A DNA stretch of 64,000 nucleotides from Pseudokineococcus lusitanus (GCF_003751265.1 NZ_RJKN01000001.1:434001-498000), one strand, 5' to 3'; shown: positions 15,769 to 25,329, numbered from the stretch's first letter. Numbers and translations are program-made. The notes: generated from the letters alone by a model not told the origin.

Positions 15769-18243
15769 ATGACCCGACGTACCGCGCGGCCCCGCCGCGC
15801 CCTCCCCCTCCTCACGGCCGCCGTCGTCGTGACGACCGGCCTCGTCGCGCCCGGTGCGGCAGCGGCGCCCGCCGCCCCGACAGCGCCCGATGACCACCCC
15901 TGGCCCTCGCTCGCCGAGGTGGAGGGCTGGCCCCAGCAGCACCGGCTGCGGGAGCCCGCCGACGACCCGGCCGACGTCTCGCCGACGTACGGCTCGCTCC
16001 CCTACGACGAGATCGCGCCCGCGCTCAACGACCTCCAGCGGCGCAGCGACCGCGTCTCCGTCGAGGTCGTCGGCCGCTCGACGCAGGGCCGCGACCTCTA
16101 CCGCGTCGTCGTCACCGCCCCCGAGACGGACGCCGAGGCGCGGCAGCAGGAGGAGTGGCGGCGCCAGCTGCAGGACGACCCCGCGGCCGCGCAGGCCGAC
16201 GAGGAGCTGCTCGCCGGCTACAAGGCGCCGGTCTTCGTCAACGGCAACATCCACGGCAACGAGTGGGAGGGCACCGACGCGGCCCTCCGCGTCGTCGACG
16301 ACCTCGCGACGAGCACGGACCCGGCGGACGCCGAGCTGCTGGAGCGCACCCGTGTCGTCGTCAACGTCACGGCCAACCCCGACGGCCGCGTGGCCGGCAC
16401 CCGGGCCAACGCGGCGGGCTACGACCTCAACCGCGACCTGACCATCGCCTCGCAGCCCGAGACGCACGTCATCCGCGACCTCGTCGTCGAGACCCAGCCG
16501 GTGCTCGTGCTGGACCTCCACGGCTACGTCGCGCCGACGCTGCTCCACCCCAGCACGCCGCCGCACAACGTCAACTACGAGTACGACCTCTTCATCAAGC
16601 ACGGCCTGCCCAACGCCCTCGGCATCGAGGCGGGCCTCGCCGACCTCGGGTACGCCGAGACGCAGAGCGCCCGCATCCCCTTCCGGGACGACGAGCCGGG
16701 CGTGTGGGACGACTTCCCGCCGATCTACGTGCCCTCGTTCTCGCTGCTGCAGAGCAGCATCCCGTACACGATCGAGGCCCCCCTCAACCCGCGCGGCGCC
16801 ACCCTCTCCCCCGCCGAGCGGCAGCGACGTGCGGACATCAACACCGACGTCCACGAGGTGGCCGTCCGCGAGTCGCTCGAGTACGTGCTCGAGCACCGCG
16901 AGGAGGTCCTCGTCGACCACGCCGAGGTGTACCGCCGCGGCCTGGCCGGCGAGCCGCAGCGCGAGCTGCCCGACGAGTACGTGCCCGGCTGGGGCCCGGA
17001 GGACGACTACCGCACGGAGTTCCCCCGCTCCTACGTGATCCCGGCCGGTCCGCAGCAGCGCTCGCTGCCCGCGGCGGCCCGTCTCGTCGACCTCCTCGTC
17101 GACAGCGGCGGCCGGGTGCGGCAGGCCGACGACGCCTTCGTGCTCGACGGGACGAGCTACCCCGCGGGCTCGTGGGTCGTCGACGTGCACCAGGCGAAGC
17201 GCGGCATCGTCAACAGCCTCCTCGAGCCCGGCGTCGACATCACCGACCGCGTCGAGGACCTCTACGCCGGCCCCGCCGCGTGGAGCCAGGGCCGCACCTG
17301 GGGCGCCGACGTCGTCACCTCCTGGGACGAGCTCCCCGACGTCGCCACCACCCCGGTGACCGACGGGACCGCCCGGGGCGACCGGCTCCCCCGCGGCCGC
17401 GGCGACCTCCTGCTCGTGGCCCGCGACGCCGCGGACCTGCAGGCCCTCGCGGCCCTGCAGGAGGACGGAGCGCGGACGCACCTGCTCGGCGACGGGTCCG
17501 TCGTCGTCCGTGCCACACCGGCGGCGCGGCGCACGGCGCTGCTGCTGACCCGGGACCTCGGCGTCTCCTTCGCGGCCGCGCCGGCCGGGTGGGACCAGGA
17601 CGCGCGTCCGCTGGACCGGGTCGTCGTCGGGTACACCGGCGGTCCCACGGTGCGCGACACGCTCGCCGCGCTGGGCCTCGAGGCGCGGCCGCTCACGGCG
17701 GCCGACGCCGCGGCGGTGCTGCCCGGGGTCGACGTGCTGTACGTCGGCGCGGACCTCGACCTGGCCGCGGACGGCGTCCGCGGCGCCGTCGAGGCCTTCC
17801 TCGCCCGGGGCGGCGGCGTCGTCGGGCAGGGCACCGCGGGCGCCTCCCTCGTGGACGGCACGGACGTGCTCGCCGTGACGGCCTCGGCGGGCGCGACGCT
17901 CGCCAGCGGCGTGGCCGACCTCGAGACCCTCGGCGGCCCCGTCACCGACGACGCCCAGCCGGAGGCGTTCTTCGCGCGGCCGGTCTGGTTCACCGACCTC
18001 GGCTCGGACGCCGTCGTCGAGCAGCGGTGGGCGGCGGAGCCCCTCGTCGCCGGCTGGTGGCCGCGCGAGGGCGACGGCGGCCGCGACCTCGCGGCGGGGC
18101 AGGCCTCCGTCGTCACGAGCCGCACGGCCGCGGGCGCCGGGGTCGTGCTGCTGGGCACCGACCCGACGTGGCGCCTGCACCCCAAGGGGCTGCAGGCCCA
18201 GCTCGGCCGCGCCCTCCTGTGGGCGGCGACGCCGGCGGGCTGA
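15769..18243 (+). CDS. Secreted zinc carboxypeptidase, peptidase M14 family (second copy)
   Basis: Predicted 824 residues, paralogous to the gene before it. Signal peptide [20 protein letters not shown] with Ala-rich cleavage near residue 32. Zinc ligands H162 and E165 (HGNE) and H251 (LDLHGYV), general base E336 (YTIEAPL). The middle carries GDDYRTEFPRSYVIPAGPQQRS, shared with the first copy, and the end resembles the same amidotransferase-like domain (GGGVVGQGTAGA). The start ATG 15769 follows GCAGGAGACC, the same ribosome-binding context as copy one. A tandem duplication with later divergence is the simplest reading. Its terminator is shared with glyS on the opposite strand. Confidence 0.9.
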   Translation: MTRRTARPRRALPLLTAAVVVTTGLVAPGAAAAPAAPTAPDDHPWPSLAEVEGWPQQHRLREPADDPADVSPTYGSLPYDEIAPALNDLQRRSDRVSVEVVGRSTQGRDLYRVVVTAPETDAEARQQEEWRRQLQDDPAAAQADEELLAGYKAPVFVNGNIHGNEWEGTDAALRVVDDLATSTDPADAELLERTRVVVNVTANPDGRVAGTRANAAGYDLNRDLTIASQPETHVIRDLVVETQPVLVLDLHGYVAPTLLHPSTPPHNVNYEYDLFIKHGLPNALGIEAGLADLGYAETQSARIPFRDDEPGVWDDFPPIYVPSFSLLQSSIPYTIEAPLNPRGATLSPAERQRRADINTDVHEVAVRESLEYVLEHREEVLVDHAEVYRRGLAGEPQRELPDEYVPGWGPEDDYRTEFPRSYVIPAGPQQRSLPAAARLVDLLVDSGGRVRQADDAFVLDGTSYPAGSWVVDVHQAKRGIVNSLLEPGVDITDRVEDLYAGPAAWSQGRTWGADVVTSWDELPDVATTPVTDGTARGDRLPRGRGDLLLVARDAADLQALAALQEDGARTHLLGDGSVVVRATPAARRTALLLTRDLGVSFAAAPAGWDQDARPLDRVVVGYTGGPTVRDTLAALGLEARPLTAADAAAVLPGVDVLYVGADLDLAADGVRGAVEAFLARGGGVVGQGTAGASLVDGTDVLAVTASAGATLASGVADLETLGGPVTDDAQPEAFFARPVWFTDLGSDAVVEQRWAAEPLVAGWWPREGDGGRDLAAGQASVVTSRTAAGAGVVLLGTDPTWRLHPKGLQAQLGRALLWAATPAG

Positions 18244-18248
18244 CCCGC

Positions 18249-18298
18249 CACGCACCGGAGCCCCCCACCGCCGCGGCGGTGGGGGGCTCCGGTGCGTG
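18249..18298. terminator. 50-bp perfect palindrome, bidirectional terminator
   Basis: A perfect inverted repeat with a CCGCGG centre: each arm is 25 bp, beginning CACGCACCGGAG. It sits between the stop of the second M14 gene (plus) and the stop of glyS (minus), so it most likely ends both transcripts. Confidence 0.88.
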
Positions 18299-18320
18299 TC
18301 CCGGCGCGCCGGGCGGGGCG

Positions 18321-19703
18321 TCAGGCGCCGAGGAGGCGGGCGGCCAGGTAGCCCTCGACCTGGTCGAGGCCGACGCGCGTCTGCGTCATCGCGTCGCGGT
18401 CCCGGACGGTGACGGCCTGGTCCTCGAGGGTGTCGAAGTCCACCGTGAGGCAGAACGGCGTGCCGATCTCGTCCTGGCGGCGGTAGCGGCGGCCGATCGC
18501 CCCGGCGTCGTCGAAGTCGACGTTCCAGTGCTTGCGCAGGGCCGTCGCGAGGTCGCGGGCCTTCGGGGACAGCGCCTCCCCGCGGGACAGCGGGAGGACG
18601 GCGGCCTTCACCGGCGCGAGGCGCGGGTCGAGCTTGAGGACGACCCGCTTGTCGACGCCGCCCTTGGCGTTGGGCGCCTCGTCCTCGGTGTACGCGTCGA
18701 CGAGGAAGGCCATGAGCGAGCGGGTGAGCCCGGCTGCCGGCTCGATGACGTACGGCGTCCACCGCTCGCCCTTGACCTGGTCGAAGTACGACAGGTCCGC
18801 GCCCGAGTGCTCGGAGTGGGTCCGGAGGTCGAAGTCGGTCCGGTTGGCGATGCCCTCGAGCTCGCCCCACTCGGAGCCGGTGAAGCCGAACCGGTACTCG
18901 ATGTCGACCGTGCGGGTCGAGTAGTGCGACAGCTTCTCCTGCGGGTGCTCGAAGTGCCGCAGGTTGTCGCGGTCGATCCCGAGGTCGACGTACCAGTCGG
19001 TGCGCGCCTGGATCCAGTAGTCGTGCCACTGCGCGTCCGTGCCCGGCTCGACGAAGAACTCCATCTCCATCTGCTCGAACTCGCGGGTCCTGAAGATGAA
19101 GTTGCCGGGGGTGATCTCGTTGCGGAACGACTTGCCGATCTGGCCGATGCCGAAGGGGGGCTTGCGGCGGGCCGAGCCCATGACGTTCGCGAAGTTGACG
19201 AAGATGCCCTGCGCCGTCTCGGGGCGCAGGTAGTGCAGGCCGGACTCGTCCTCGACCGGGCCGAGGTAGGTCTTCAGCATCATGTTGAAGTCGCGGGGCT
19301 CGGTCCAGGCGCCGCGGGTGCCGCAGTTGGGGCAGGTGATGTCGCCGAGGCCCTCGGGCGCGCGGCCCTTCTTCTCCTCGTACGCCTCCTCGAGGTGGTC
19401 GGCGCGGAAGCGGCGGTGGCAGGACTGGCACTCGGTCAGCGGGTCCGTGAAGACGCCGACGTGGCCGGAGGCGACCCAGGTCTGCCGGGGGAGGATGACG
19501 GAGGAGTCGAGGCCGACGACGTCGTCGCGGCCGGTGACGACCGTGCGCCACCACTGGCGCTTGATGTTCTCCTTCAGCTCCACCCCGAGCGGCCCGTAGT
19601 CCCAGGCGGACCGGGTGCCGCCGTAGATCTCGCCGCTCGGGAAGACGAAGCCCCGTCGCTTGCAGAGGCTGACGACGGTGTCGATGCGGGAGGGTGCGGC
19701 CAC
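18321..19703 (-). CDS. glyS: Glycyl-tRNA synthetase
   Basis: Predicted 460 residues; the single-chain alpha2 class II enzyme found in actinobacteria. It charges tRNA-Gly with glycine. Class II motifs: [13 protein letters not shown] (motif 2), [26 protein letters not shown], and [13 protein letters not shown]. The zinc-binding insertion has CQSC and CPNC pairs (near residues 85 and 115). The C-terminal anticodon-binding domain ends with [15 protein letters not shown]. Start GTG 19701-19703 is preceded by GGAGTGA; a GTG at 19712 is possible but has no good ribosome-binding site. A -10 TACCCT lies at 19788-19793 on this strand. Divergent from znuA. Confidence 0.96.
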   Translation of the reverse strand: MAAPSRIDTVVSLCKRRGFVFPSGEIYGGTRSAWDYGPLGVELKENIKRQWWRTVVTGRDDVVGLDSSVILPRQTWVASGHVGVFTDPLTECQSCHRRFRADHLEEAYEEKKGRAPEGLGDITCPNCGTRGAWTEPRDFNMMLKTYLGPVEDESGLHYLRPETAQGIFVNFANVMGSARRKPPFGIGQIGKSFRNEITPGNFIFRTREFEQMEMEFFVEPGTDAQWHDYWIQARTDWYVDLGIDRDNLRHFEHPQEKLSHYSTRTVDIEYRFGFTGSEWGELEGIANRTDFDLRTHSEHSGADLSYFDQVKGERWTPYVIEPAAGLTRSLMAFLVDAYTEDEAPNAKGGVDKRVVLKLDPRLAPVKAAVLPLSRGEALSPKARDLATALRKHWNVDFDDAGAIGRRYRRQDEIGTPFCLTVDFDTLEDQAVTVRDRDAMTQTRVGLDQVEGYLAARLLGA

Positions 19704-19787
19704 GCTGGTCACTCCGGTGGGTCTGCGGGTCGGTGCGGCGGGGAGGGCACCCGCAGGTGCCGCGGTCCCGCGCCGTCGGGCCCCGCG

Positions 19788-19793
19788 AGGGTA
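19788..19793 (-). promoter_or_regulatory. Possible -10 box for glyS
   Basis: TACCCT read on the minus strand, about 85 bases upstream of the glyS start, fits the actinobacterial TANNNT form. No T-box-like structure was seen in the leader. Confidence 0.35.
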
Positions 19794-19881
19794 TCGGCCC
19801 GGGCACCGCGCGCCGCCCGCCCGGCACCTCCCGGTCCGTCCCCGCACGGGGCCGCGGCTTTGACCGCAGGCCGACGGCGGG

Positions 19882-19896
19882 TGAGAATCGTCATCA
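19882..19896 (+). promoter_or_regulatory. Zur-like box overlapping the znuA start
   Basis: TGAGAATCGTCATCA resembles the actinobacterial Zur consensus TGAAAATCATTTTCA (10 of 15 positions by eye, TGA and TCA ends intact). The last base is the A of the znuA ATG. Bound Zur would block initiation of transcription or translation. With zur encoded in the same operon this implies autoregulation by zinc. Confidence 0.6.
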
Positions 19897-20999
19897 TGCG
19901 TGCCGCCCCGCCCCGCCCGACCGCCCGACGGGTGGTGGCCCTCGGGGCCGCCGCCGTGCTCCTGCCCCTGGCGGGCTGCGGCTCGGCCGGCGGCGGGGCG
20001 GCGGCCGGCACCGGCGCGTCCGCCGGCGGCGCCGAGCCGGCGCTGGCCGTGGCGGCGTCCTTCTACCCGCTGCAGTGGGTCACCGAGGCCGTCGCCGGCG
20101 ACCGGGCCGCCGTGACCTCGCTGACCGCGCCGGGCGTCGAGCCGCACGACCTCGAGCTCTCCCCCCGCGAGGTGGGCGCCGCCGTCGACGCCGACGTGCT
20201 CGTGACGCTCGGCGGCTTCCAGCCCGCCGTCGACGCCGCGGCCGCCGAGCGCGGCGAGGGCGCCGTCGTCGACGTCGCCGGGGCGGCCGACCTCGAGGTC
20301 CACCCCACCGCGGCGGCGGAGGACGAGCACGCCGGCCACACCGAGGACGAGCACGCGGACGCCACGGACGGGCACGACCACGCCGAGGACGACCACGCGC
20401 ACGACGCCGAGGAGACGGCCGACGCGCACGACGCGGAGGAGCACGCCGCCGACGACGGCCACGACCACGGCCTCGCGGAGGACCCGCACTTCTGGCTCGA
20501 CCCCCAGCGCATGGCCTCGGTGGCCGCCGCCGTCGCGGACGGGCTGTCCGCCGCCGACCCCGACGGCGCCGCGACGTACGAGGAGAACCTCGCCGCGGTG
20601 ACCGCCGACCTCTCGGCCCTGGACGAGGAGTACGCCGCCGGCCTCGCCACCTGCGAGAGCCGCGACCTCGTCACCTCGCACGAGGCCTTCGGGTACCTCG
20701 CCGAGCGGTACGACCTCGTCCAGCGCGGCGTGCAGGGGGTCGGTGGGGGCGGCAGCGAGCCGACGCCCACGCGCCTGGCGGAGGTCGCCGACTTCGTCGA
20801 GCAGAACGGCGTCCGCACCATCTACACCGAGACGCTGCTCGACCCGGCCGTCGCCGAGACGGTCGCCGCCGAGACGGGCGCCACGACGGCGGTCCTCGAC
20901 ACCCTCGAGGGCCTCACCGACGCCTCCCCCGCCGACGACTACCCGGGCGTCATGCGGGCCAACCTCGAGGTCCTGCGCACCGGCCAGGGCTGCTCGTGA
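19896..20999 (+). CDS. znuA: Zinc ABC transporter substrate-binding lipoprotein
   Basis: Predicted 367 residues. Lipobox LAGC with Cys28, so a lipoprotein outside the membrane. Cluster A-I metal-binding fold (PF01297): [25 protein letters not shown], and [12 protein letters not shown] carry the zinc ligands. Between about residues 145 and 195 it has the His/Asp-rich loop typical of ZnuA ([21 protein letters not shown] and on), thought to collect zinc. The C-terminal [22 protein letters not shown] is the last family landmark. First gene of znuA-znuC-znuB-zur; the stop is ten bases before the znuC start. The ATG 19896 lies inside the Zur-like box. Confidence 0.92.
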   Translation: MRAAPPRPTARRVVALGAAAVLLPLAGCGSAGGGAAAGTGASAGGAEPALAVAASFYPLQWVTEAVAGDRAAVTSLTAPGVEPHDLELSPREVGAAVDADVLVTLGGFQPAVDAAAAERGEGAVVDVAGAADLEVHPTAAAEDEHAGHTEDEHADATDGHDHAEDDHAHDAEETADAHDAEEHAADDGHDHGLAEDPHFWLDPQRMASVAAAVADGLSAADPDGAATYEENLAAVTADLSALDEEYAAGLATCESRDLVTSHEAFGYLAERYDLVQRGVQGVGGGGSEPTPTRLAEVADFVEQNGVRTIYTETLLDPAVAETVAAETGATTAVLDTLEGLTDASPADDYPGVMRANLEVLRTGQGCS

Positions 21000-21009
21000 G
21001 CGTCCCGCG

Positions 21010-21939
21010 GTGAGCGGCTCGCCCGCCCGGGCGCACGACGCCCCCCTGCTGCGGCTCGTCGGCGCGTCCTTCGGCTACGGCGAGCGCGTCGTCGTCGACG
21101 GCGTGGACCTCGAGGTGCGCGCCGGCGAGAGCGTCGCGCTGCTCGGCAGCAACGGCTCGGGCAAGACGACGCTGCTGCGCGGCGTCCTCGGGCTCGCCGC
21201 CCGCACCGGCGGCCGGGTCGAGATGGGCGGCGAGCCCGCGCCGTCGCGCCGCAGCCGCCGCCGCACCGGGTACGTCCCGCAGGCCATGACCGTCGGCGGC
21301 GGGGTCCCCAGCACCGTGCGCGAGGTCGTCGCGACCGGCCGGCTGCCGCTGCGCCCGTGGTGGCGCCCGGCCGGCCGCGCCGACGCGGCCGCCGTGCGCG
21401 CCGCGCTCGAGGCCGTCGACATGGCCTCGCACGCCCACGAGGACGTCACCGAGCTCTCGGGCGGCCAGCAGCGGCGCGTGCTCGTCGCGCGCGCCCTCGC
21501 CGCCGAGCCGGAGCTCCTCGTCCTCGACGAGCCGCTCGCCGGGGTCGACGCCGCCAACGCCCGCCTGCTGGCCGACGCCCTCGGGCGGCTGTCCGCGCGC
21601 GGGGTGACGCTCCTCGTCGTCACGCACGAGATCGGGCCGCTGGCCGACGTCGTGCGGCGCGCCGTCGTGCTGCGCCAGGGGCGCGTCGTCCACGACGGGC
21701 CGCTGGTCCCGGAGCTGCTGGGCGCCGAGGCCGTGGGCGACGCCGACGCCGCGACGGGCGCCGCCCGCCTGCTCCACGACCACCACGTGCACCACCACGA
21801 CGAGGACGAGCCCTCGCCGCGCGGCTGGGTGGACCACCCGGACACCCGCCCGGGCCCCGGCGGCCTGGCGCACCACCCCGAGGAGCACGACGACGAGCGG
21901 CCGGGCGCCGCCGCGGCCGGGGGGCAGCGCCGTGGGTGA
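21010..21939 (+). CDS. znuC: Zinc ABC transporter ATPase
   Basis: Predicted 309 residues. Walker [12 protein letters not shown], signature LSGGQQRRV, Walker [14 protein letters not shown]-loop VVTHE. Drives zinc uptake with the ZnuB permease. The C-terminal about 60 residues after residue 250 are a Pro/Asp/His-rich tail ([16 protein letters not shown], then [18 protein letters not shown]), longer than usual and probably metal-binding. Start GTG 21010. The 3' end overlaps znuB by eight bases. Confidence 0.92.
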   Translation: MSGSPARAHDAPLLRLVGASFGYGERVVVDGVDLEVRAGESVALLGSNGSGKTTLLRGVLGLAARTGGRVEMGGEPAPSRRSRRRTGYVPQAMTVGGGVPSTVREVVATGRLPLRPWWRPAGRADAAAVRAALEAVDMASHAHEDVTELSGGQQRRVLVARALAAEPELLVLDEPLAGVDAANARLLADALGRLSARGVTLLVVTHEIGPLADVVRRAVVLRQGRVVHDGPLVPELLGAEAVGDADAATGAARLLHDHHVHHHDEDEPSPRGWVDHPDTRPGPGGLAHHPEEHDDERPGAAAAGGQRRG

Positions 21940-22888
21940 CCTCACCGCCGTCCTCGGCTACGACTTCATGGTCCGCGCGCTCGTCGCCGCGGTGCTCGTG
22001 GGGCTCGCCGCCCCCGCCGTCGGCGTCTTCCTCGTCCAGCGCCGCCTGTCCCTCGTCGGCGACGGCATCGGCCACGTCGCGCTGACGGGCGTGGCCCTCG
22101 GGCTGCTGACCGGGCAGGCACCGGTCGGCGTCGCGCTCGTCGTCACCGTCCTCGCGGCGGTCGCGCTGGAGCTGCTGCGGCGCTACGGCCGCGCCAGCGG
22201 CGACGTCGTGCTCGCGGTGATGTTCTACGGCGGCATCGCGGGCGGCGTCGTGCTCGTCGCGCGGGCCGGGGAGAGCGCCGCGACGCTCAACACGTACCTC
22301 TTCGGCGCGATCACGACGACGACGCCCGCCGACCTGCGGGTCTTCGCCGTCCTCGCGGTCGTCGTGCTGGCGGCGGGCCTGGGGCTCGGGCGCCGGCTCG
22401 CCGCGGTGAGCAGCGACGAGGAGCACGCGCGCGCGTCCGGCCTGCCGGTGACGGGGCTCAACATCCTGCTCACCGTGCTGACCGCCGTGACCGTCGTGCT
22501 CTCCATGCGCGTCGTCGGGCTGCTCCTCATCAGCGCGCTGATGATCCTGCCCGTCGCGGCGGCGCAGCAGCTGTGCCGGAGCTTCCGGGCGACGACGGCC
22601 GCCGCGATGGCGCTCGGCGTCCTCACGAGCCTGCTCGGCGTCCTCACGTCGTACTACGCCGACACCCCCTCGGGCGGCACGATCGTGCTCTACCTCATCG
22701 CGCTGTTCGTCGTCGCCGCCGGCGGCTCGGCCGTCCTGCGCGCCCTGCGCCACCGCGCGGCCCGCGGCCGCTCGGCCCACGGCGCGCCGGTGGCGCCCAC
22801 GGGACCGCGGCCGGTGACGCCACGGACCGCCCCCGTCGCGGACGGTGACGCGCAGACGGCATCATCGGGGCCCGGGACGTCGCGGTGA
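21932..22888 (+). CDS. znuB: Zinc ABC transporter permease
   Basis: Predicted 318 residues with about eight membrane helices and the ABC-3 family landmarks: RRLSLVGDGIGHVALTGVALGLL near the N-terminus, GRASGDVVLAVMFYGGIAGGVVL, and DEEHARASGLPVTGLN. The last 60 residues form a positively charged, Pro-rich cytosolic tail. Start GTG 21932 overlaps znuC. The stop TGA overlaps the zur start (GTGA). Confidence 0.92.
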   Translation: MGDLTAVLGYDFMVRALVAAVLVGLAAPAVGVFLVQRRLSLVGDGIGHVALTGVALGLLTGQAPVGVALVVTVLAAVALELLRRYGRASGDVVLAVMFYGGIAGGVVLVARAGESAATLNTYLFGAITTTTPADLRVFAVLAVVVLAAGLGLGRRLAAVSSDEEHARASGLPVTGLNILLTVLTAVTVVLSMRVVGLLLISALMILPVAAAQQLCRSFRATTAAAMALGVLTSLLGVLTSYYADTPSGGTIVLYLIALFVVAAGGSAVLRALRHRAARGRSAHGAPVAPTGPRPVTPRTAPVADGDAQTASSGPGTSR

Positions 22889-23376
22889 CGTCGTCGACGG
22901 GCGCCCGTCCGGGACCGGACGGGACGGCAGAGGGGAGCGTGGGGCCGGTGCCGCAGCAGCAGCGGGTGCGGCGGTCGAGCCGCCAGCGCGACGCCGTGCA
23001 GGAGTCGCTCGCGGCCAACGACGCCTTCGTCAGCGCCCAGGACCTCTACGCGGCCATGCGCGAGCGGGGCAACCCCATCGGCCTCGCGACCGTCTACCGC
23101 GCCCTCCAGGGCATGGTCGAGGACGACGAGGTCGACGTCCTGCGCACCGACGACGGCGAGGCCGTCTACCGCCGCTGCAGCCCGTCCCACCACCACCACC
23201 TCGTGTGCCGCCGCTGCGGCCGCACCGTCGAGGTGGCCGGCCCCGACGTCGAGGCCTGGGCCGCCGAGGTCGCCGCCGAGCACGGCTTCACGGCCCCCGA
23301 CCACGTCGTCGAGGTCTTCGGCACCTGCGCGGCCTGCACCGCCGCCGCGGCCGACGAGGCCGCCGCCCGCTCCTGA
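22885..23376 (+). CDS. zur: Zinc uptake regulator, Fur family
   Basis: Predicted 163 residues. Winged-helix DNA-binding half (RDAVQESLAANDAFVSAQDL to GLATVYRALQ) followed by the metal-binding half: His cluster HHHH at 102-105, CRRC at 108-111 and CAAC at 148-151 for the structural zinc. The N-terminus is longer than the family norm by about 20 residues; an internal start is possible, but the GTG overlapping the znuB stop has strong coupling. Ends the zinc operon and is followed by a perfect hairpin. Confidence 0.9.
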   Translation: MTSSTGARPGPDGTAEGSVGPVPQQQRVRRSSRQRDAVQESLAANDAFVSAQDLYAAMRERGNPIGLATVYRALQGMVEDDEVDVLRTDDGEAVYRRCSPSHHHHLVCRRCGRTVEVAGPDVEAWAAEVAAEHGFTAPDHVVEVFGTCAACTAAAADEAAARS

Positions 23377-23383
23377 CCCGAGC

Positions 23384-23425
23384 CTCTGCACGGGCGGCGG
23401 GATGCATCCCGCCGCCCGTGCAGAG
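23384..23425 (+). terminator. 42-bp perfect palindrome after zur
   Basis: Perfect inverted repeat with ATGCAT centre and arms of 21 bp (CTCTGCACGGGCGGCGGGA on the left). It lies 7 bases after the zur stop and is a clear intrinsic terminator shape without a T-run. Confidence 0.88.
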
Positions 23426-23489
23426 ACTCCCCCCTCCTCCCCAGGTGCCCGACGGCACCCGGTCGTCCGACCGGGCGAGGCCCGCACGA

Positions 23490-23600
23490 GCGGGAGGGGC
23501 CGGGCGCGCGGAGAGCAAGTCAGGCCGGGCGCCCCGACCCGGGCGGCACCCGGCCCCGGAGCGCCCGAGGCAGTGCCGGAGCGCGCCCGGCCCCTCCCGC
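23490..23600. repeat. 20-bp inverted repeat flanking 71 bases, downstream of uppS
   Basis: GCGGGAGGGGCCGGGCGCGC at 23490-23509 is exactly complementary to 23581-23600. The inside is also structured. A second hairpin, CCCGGTCG/CGACCGGG, is at 23458-23475. With the uppS stop at 23630 on the minus strand, the element is in the right place to end that transcript; it could equally be a small mobile or RNA element. Confidence 0.7.
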
Positions 23601-23629
23601 GGCCCCGACCACGCCGCCGGACCACCGCG

Positions 23630-24445
23630 TCAGGACGACGGCGCCGCCCGGTCCACGGCCCCGCCGTAGCGCCGCTCGCGCCCGCTGTAGAGCAGGACGG
23701 CGTCCCAGAGGTGACGGCGGTCGACGTCGGGCCAGAGGGTGTCCATGAAGACCATCTCGGCGTAGGCCGACTGCCACAGCAGGAAGTTGGAGAAGCGCTG
23801 CTCGCCGGAGGTGCGCAGGAAGAGGTCGACGTCGGGCAGGTCGGGCTCGTCGAGGTGACGGGCCAGGACCTTCTCGTCGACCTTGGCCGGGTCGAGGCGC
23901 CCGGCGGCGACCTCGAGGGCGACGGCGCGGGCGGCGTCGGCGATCTCGGCGCGGCCGCCGTAGTTGACGCACATCGTCAGCCGGAGCCGGGTGCCGCCGG
24001 CGGTGACGCGCTCGGCCTCCTCGAGCTCGCCGATGACGCTGCGCCAGAGCCGAGGGCGGCGGCCGGCCCAGCGGATGCGGACGCCCCAGGCCGCCATCTG
24101 GTCGCGGCGGCGGCGCAGGACGTCGCGGTTGAAGCCCATGAGGAAGCGCACCTCCTCGGGCGAGCGCTTCCAGTTCTCCGTGGAGAAGGCGTAGACGGAG
24201 ATGTACTCGACGCCGATCTGGAGGGCGCCGGCGACGACGTCGAGGAGCGCGGCCTCGCCCGCCTCGTGGCCGGCGGTGCGCGGGAGCCCGCGGGCGTTGG
24301 CCCAGCGGCCGTTGCCGTCCATGACGATCGCGACGTGCCGCGGCACGGTCCCCGGCGGGAGGTCCGGGGGCTCGAGCCCCTCGGGGTGCGGCGGCGGGTC
24401 CACGACGGCGACGGGCGGGGCCGCCTCGCGGCGGCGGACCCTCAC
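23630..24445 (-). CDS. uppS: Isoprenyl diphosphate synthase (undecaprenyl diphosphate synthase family)
   Basis: Predicted 271 residues. cis-prenyltransferase that builds the polyprenyl carrier for cell-wall synthesis. Motif [26 protein letters not shown] carries the catalytic Asp43 and the pyrophosphate-binding [16 protein letters not shown] and the C-terminal [24 protein letters not shown] are family signatures. In actinobacteria this family includes decaprenyl and other chain lengths, so product length is not fixed. Start GTG 24443-24445 overlaps the recO stop (GTGA), showing coupling. GC-rich hairpins lie downstream. Confidence 0.95.
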   Translation of the reverse strand: MRVRRREAAPPVAVVDPPPHPEGLEPPDLPPGTVPRHVAIVMDGNGRWANARGLPRTAGHEAGEAALLDVVAGALQIGVEYISVYAFSTENWKRSPEEVRFLMGFNRDVLRRRRDQMAAWGVRIRWAGRRPRLWRSVIGELEEAERVTAGGTRLRLTMCVNYGGRAEIADAARAVALEVAAGRLDPAKVDEKVLARHLDEPDLPDVDLFLRTSGEQRFSNFLLWQSAYAEMVFMDTLWPDVDRRHLWDAVLLYSGRERRYGGAVDRAAPSS

Positions 24446-25329
24446 GACGCCTCCCCGAGGGCGCCGACGGCCCGCAGGTGCTCGGCCAGCTCGCCGGGCG
24501 CCCGCCGCGGCGCCTCGGGCACGCCCCGCACCTCGTCGTCGTGCTCGTCCACGCCCGCTCCTCCCCGGTCGTCCGGCCCGTGCTCGTCCCGGTCGACGAG
24601 GGGCAGCGAGCGCACGGAGCGCTCGAGGTGCCACTGCAGGTGCGCCGCGGCGAGGCCGCCGGCCTCGCGGCGGTCCCGCGACGTGCTCGTCAGGGCGGCG
24701 TCCCAGTCGCCCGACAGCAGGGCGCCGAGCAGCCGCAGCGTCGACGGCGCCGGCGCGGACGCGCCCGGCGGGCGGCACGACGGGCAGACGGCGCCGCCCG
24801 CGGCCACGGCGAAGGCGCGGTGCGGGCCGGGCGCGCCGCAGCGGGCGCAGGCGTCGAAGCTGGCGCCCCACCCGGCGACGGCGAGCGAGCGGACGACGAA
24901 GGCGTCGAGCACGAGGGACGGCGGCCGGCGGACCGGCGCGTGCGGCGGGCCCACGAGCGCCCGCAGGCCGCCGACGAGCAGGAGGAACTGCTGCGGCGAC
25001 GGCTCGCGCTCCTCGGGCGTGAGCCGCTCGGCGACCTCGAGCATCGCCGTCGCGGCCGTGTAGCGCGGGTAGTCGTCGGCGACCGACCGCGCGTAGGGGC
25101 CGAGGGTGACGACCTGGGTGACGGTGTCGAGGGAGCGCCCGCGGTAGAGCTGGACGTCGGCGAGCATGCACGGCTCGAGGCGGGCGCCGAAGCGGCTGCC
25201 GGTGCGGCGCACGCCCTTGGCCACGGCGCGCACGCGGCCGGAGCCGCGCGTCAGGAGGGTGACGACCCGGTCGGCCTCGCCCAGGCGCTGGGTGCGCAGG
25301 ACGACGGCCTCCTCGCGGTAGAGCCTCAC
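24442..25329 (-). CDS. recO: DNA repair protein RecO
   Basis: Predicted 295 residues. N-terminal OB fold ([23 protein letters not shown]) and zinc-binding domain with C161, C164, C182 and C185 (CARCG...CPSC). RecO works with RecR and RecF in gap repair and loads RecA. The C-terminus carries about 45 extra residues, acidic and flexible ([20 protein letters not shown]), not part of the fold. Start GTG 25329. Overlaps uppS by four bases. Confidence 0.94.
   Translation of the reverse strand: MRLYREEAVVLRTQRLGEADRVVTLLTRGSGRVRAVAKGVRRTGSRFGARLEPCMLADVQLYRGRSLDTVTQVVTLGPYARSVADDYPRYTAATAMLEVAERLTPEEREPSPQQFLLLVGGLRALVGPPHAPVRRPPSLVLDAFVVRSLAVAGWGASFDACARCGAPGPHRAFAVAAGGAVCPSCRPPGASAPAPSTLRLLGALLSGDWDAALTSTSRDRREAGGLAAAHLQWHLERSVRSLPLVDRDEHGPDDRGGAGVDEHDDEVRGVPEAPRRAPGELAEHLRAVGALGEAS

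Noticed and set aside
18249-18298. 50-bp palindrome as an insertion-sequence end
   Set aside because: It lies exactly between two convergent stops, with no transposase or target duplication; a shared terminator explains it.
19704-19895. T-box leader for glyS
   Set aside because: No T-box sequence (AGGGUGGNACCGCG) and no specifier-loop arrangement was seen, and the leader is short.
16155-20999. Giant open frame of about 1600 codons across several genes on the plus strand
   Set aside because: It is a shadow of GC-rich coding: Arg/Pro/Ala-rich product without motifs. Only its last part, from 19896, is the real znuA.
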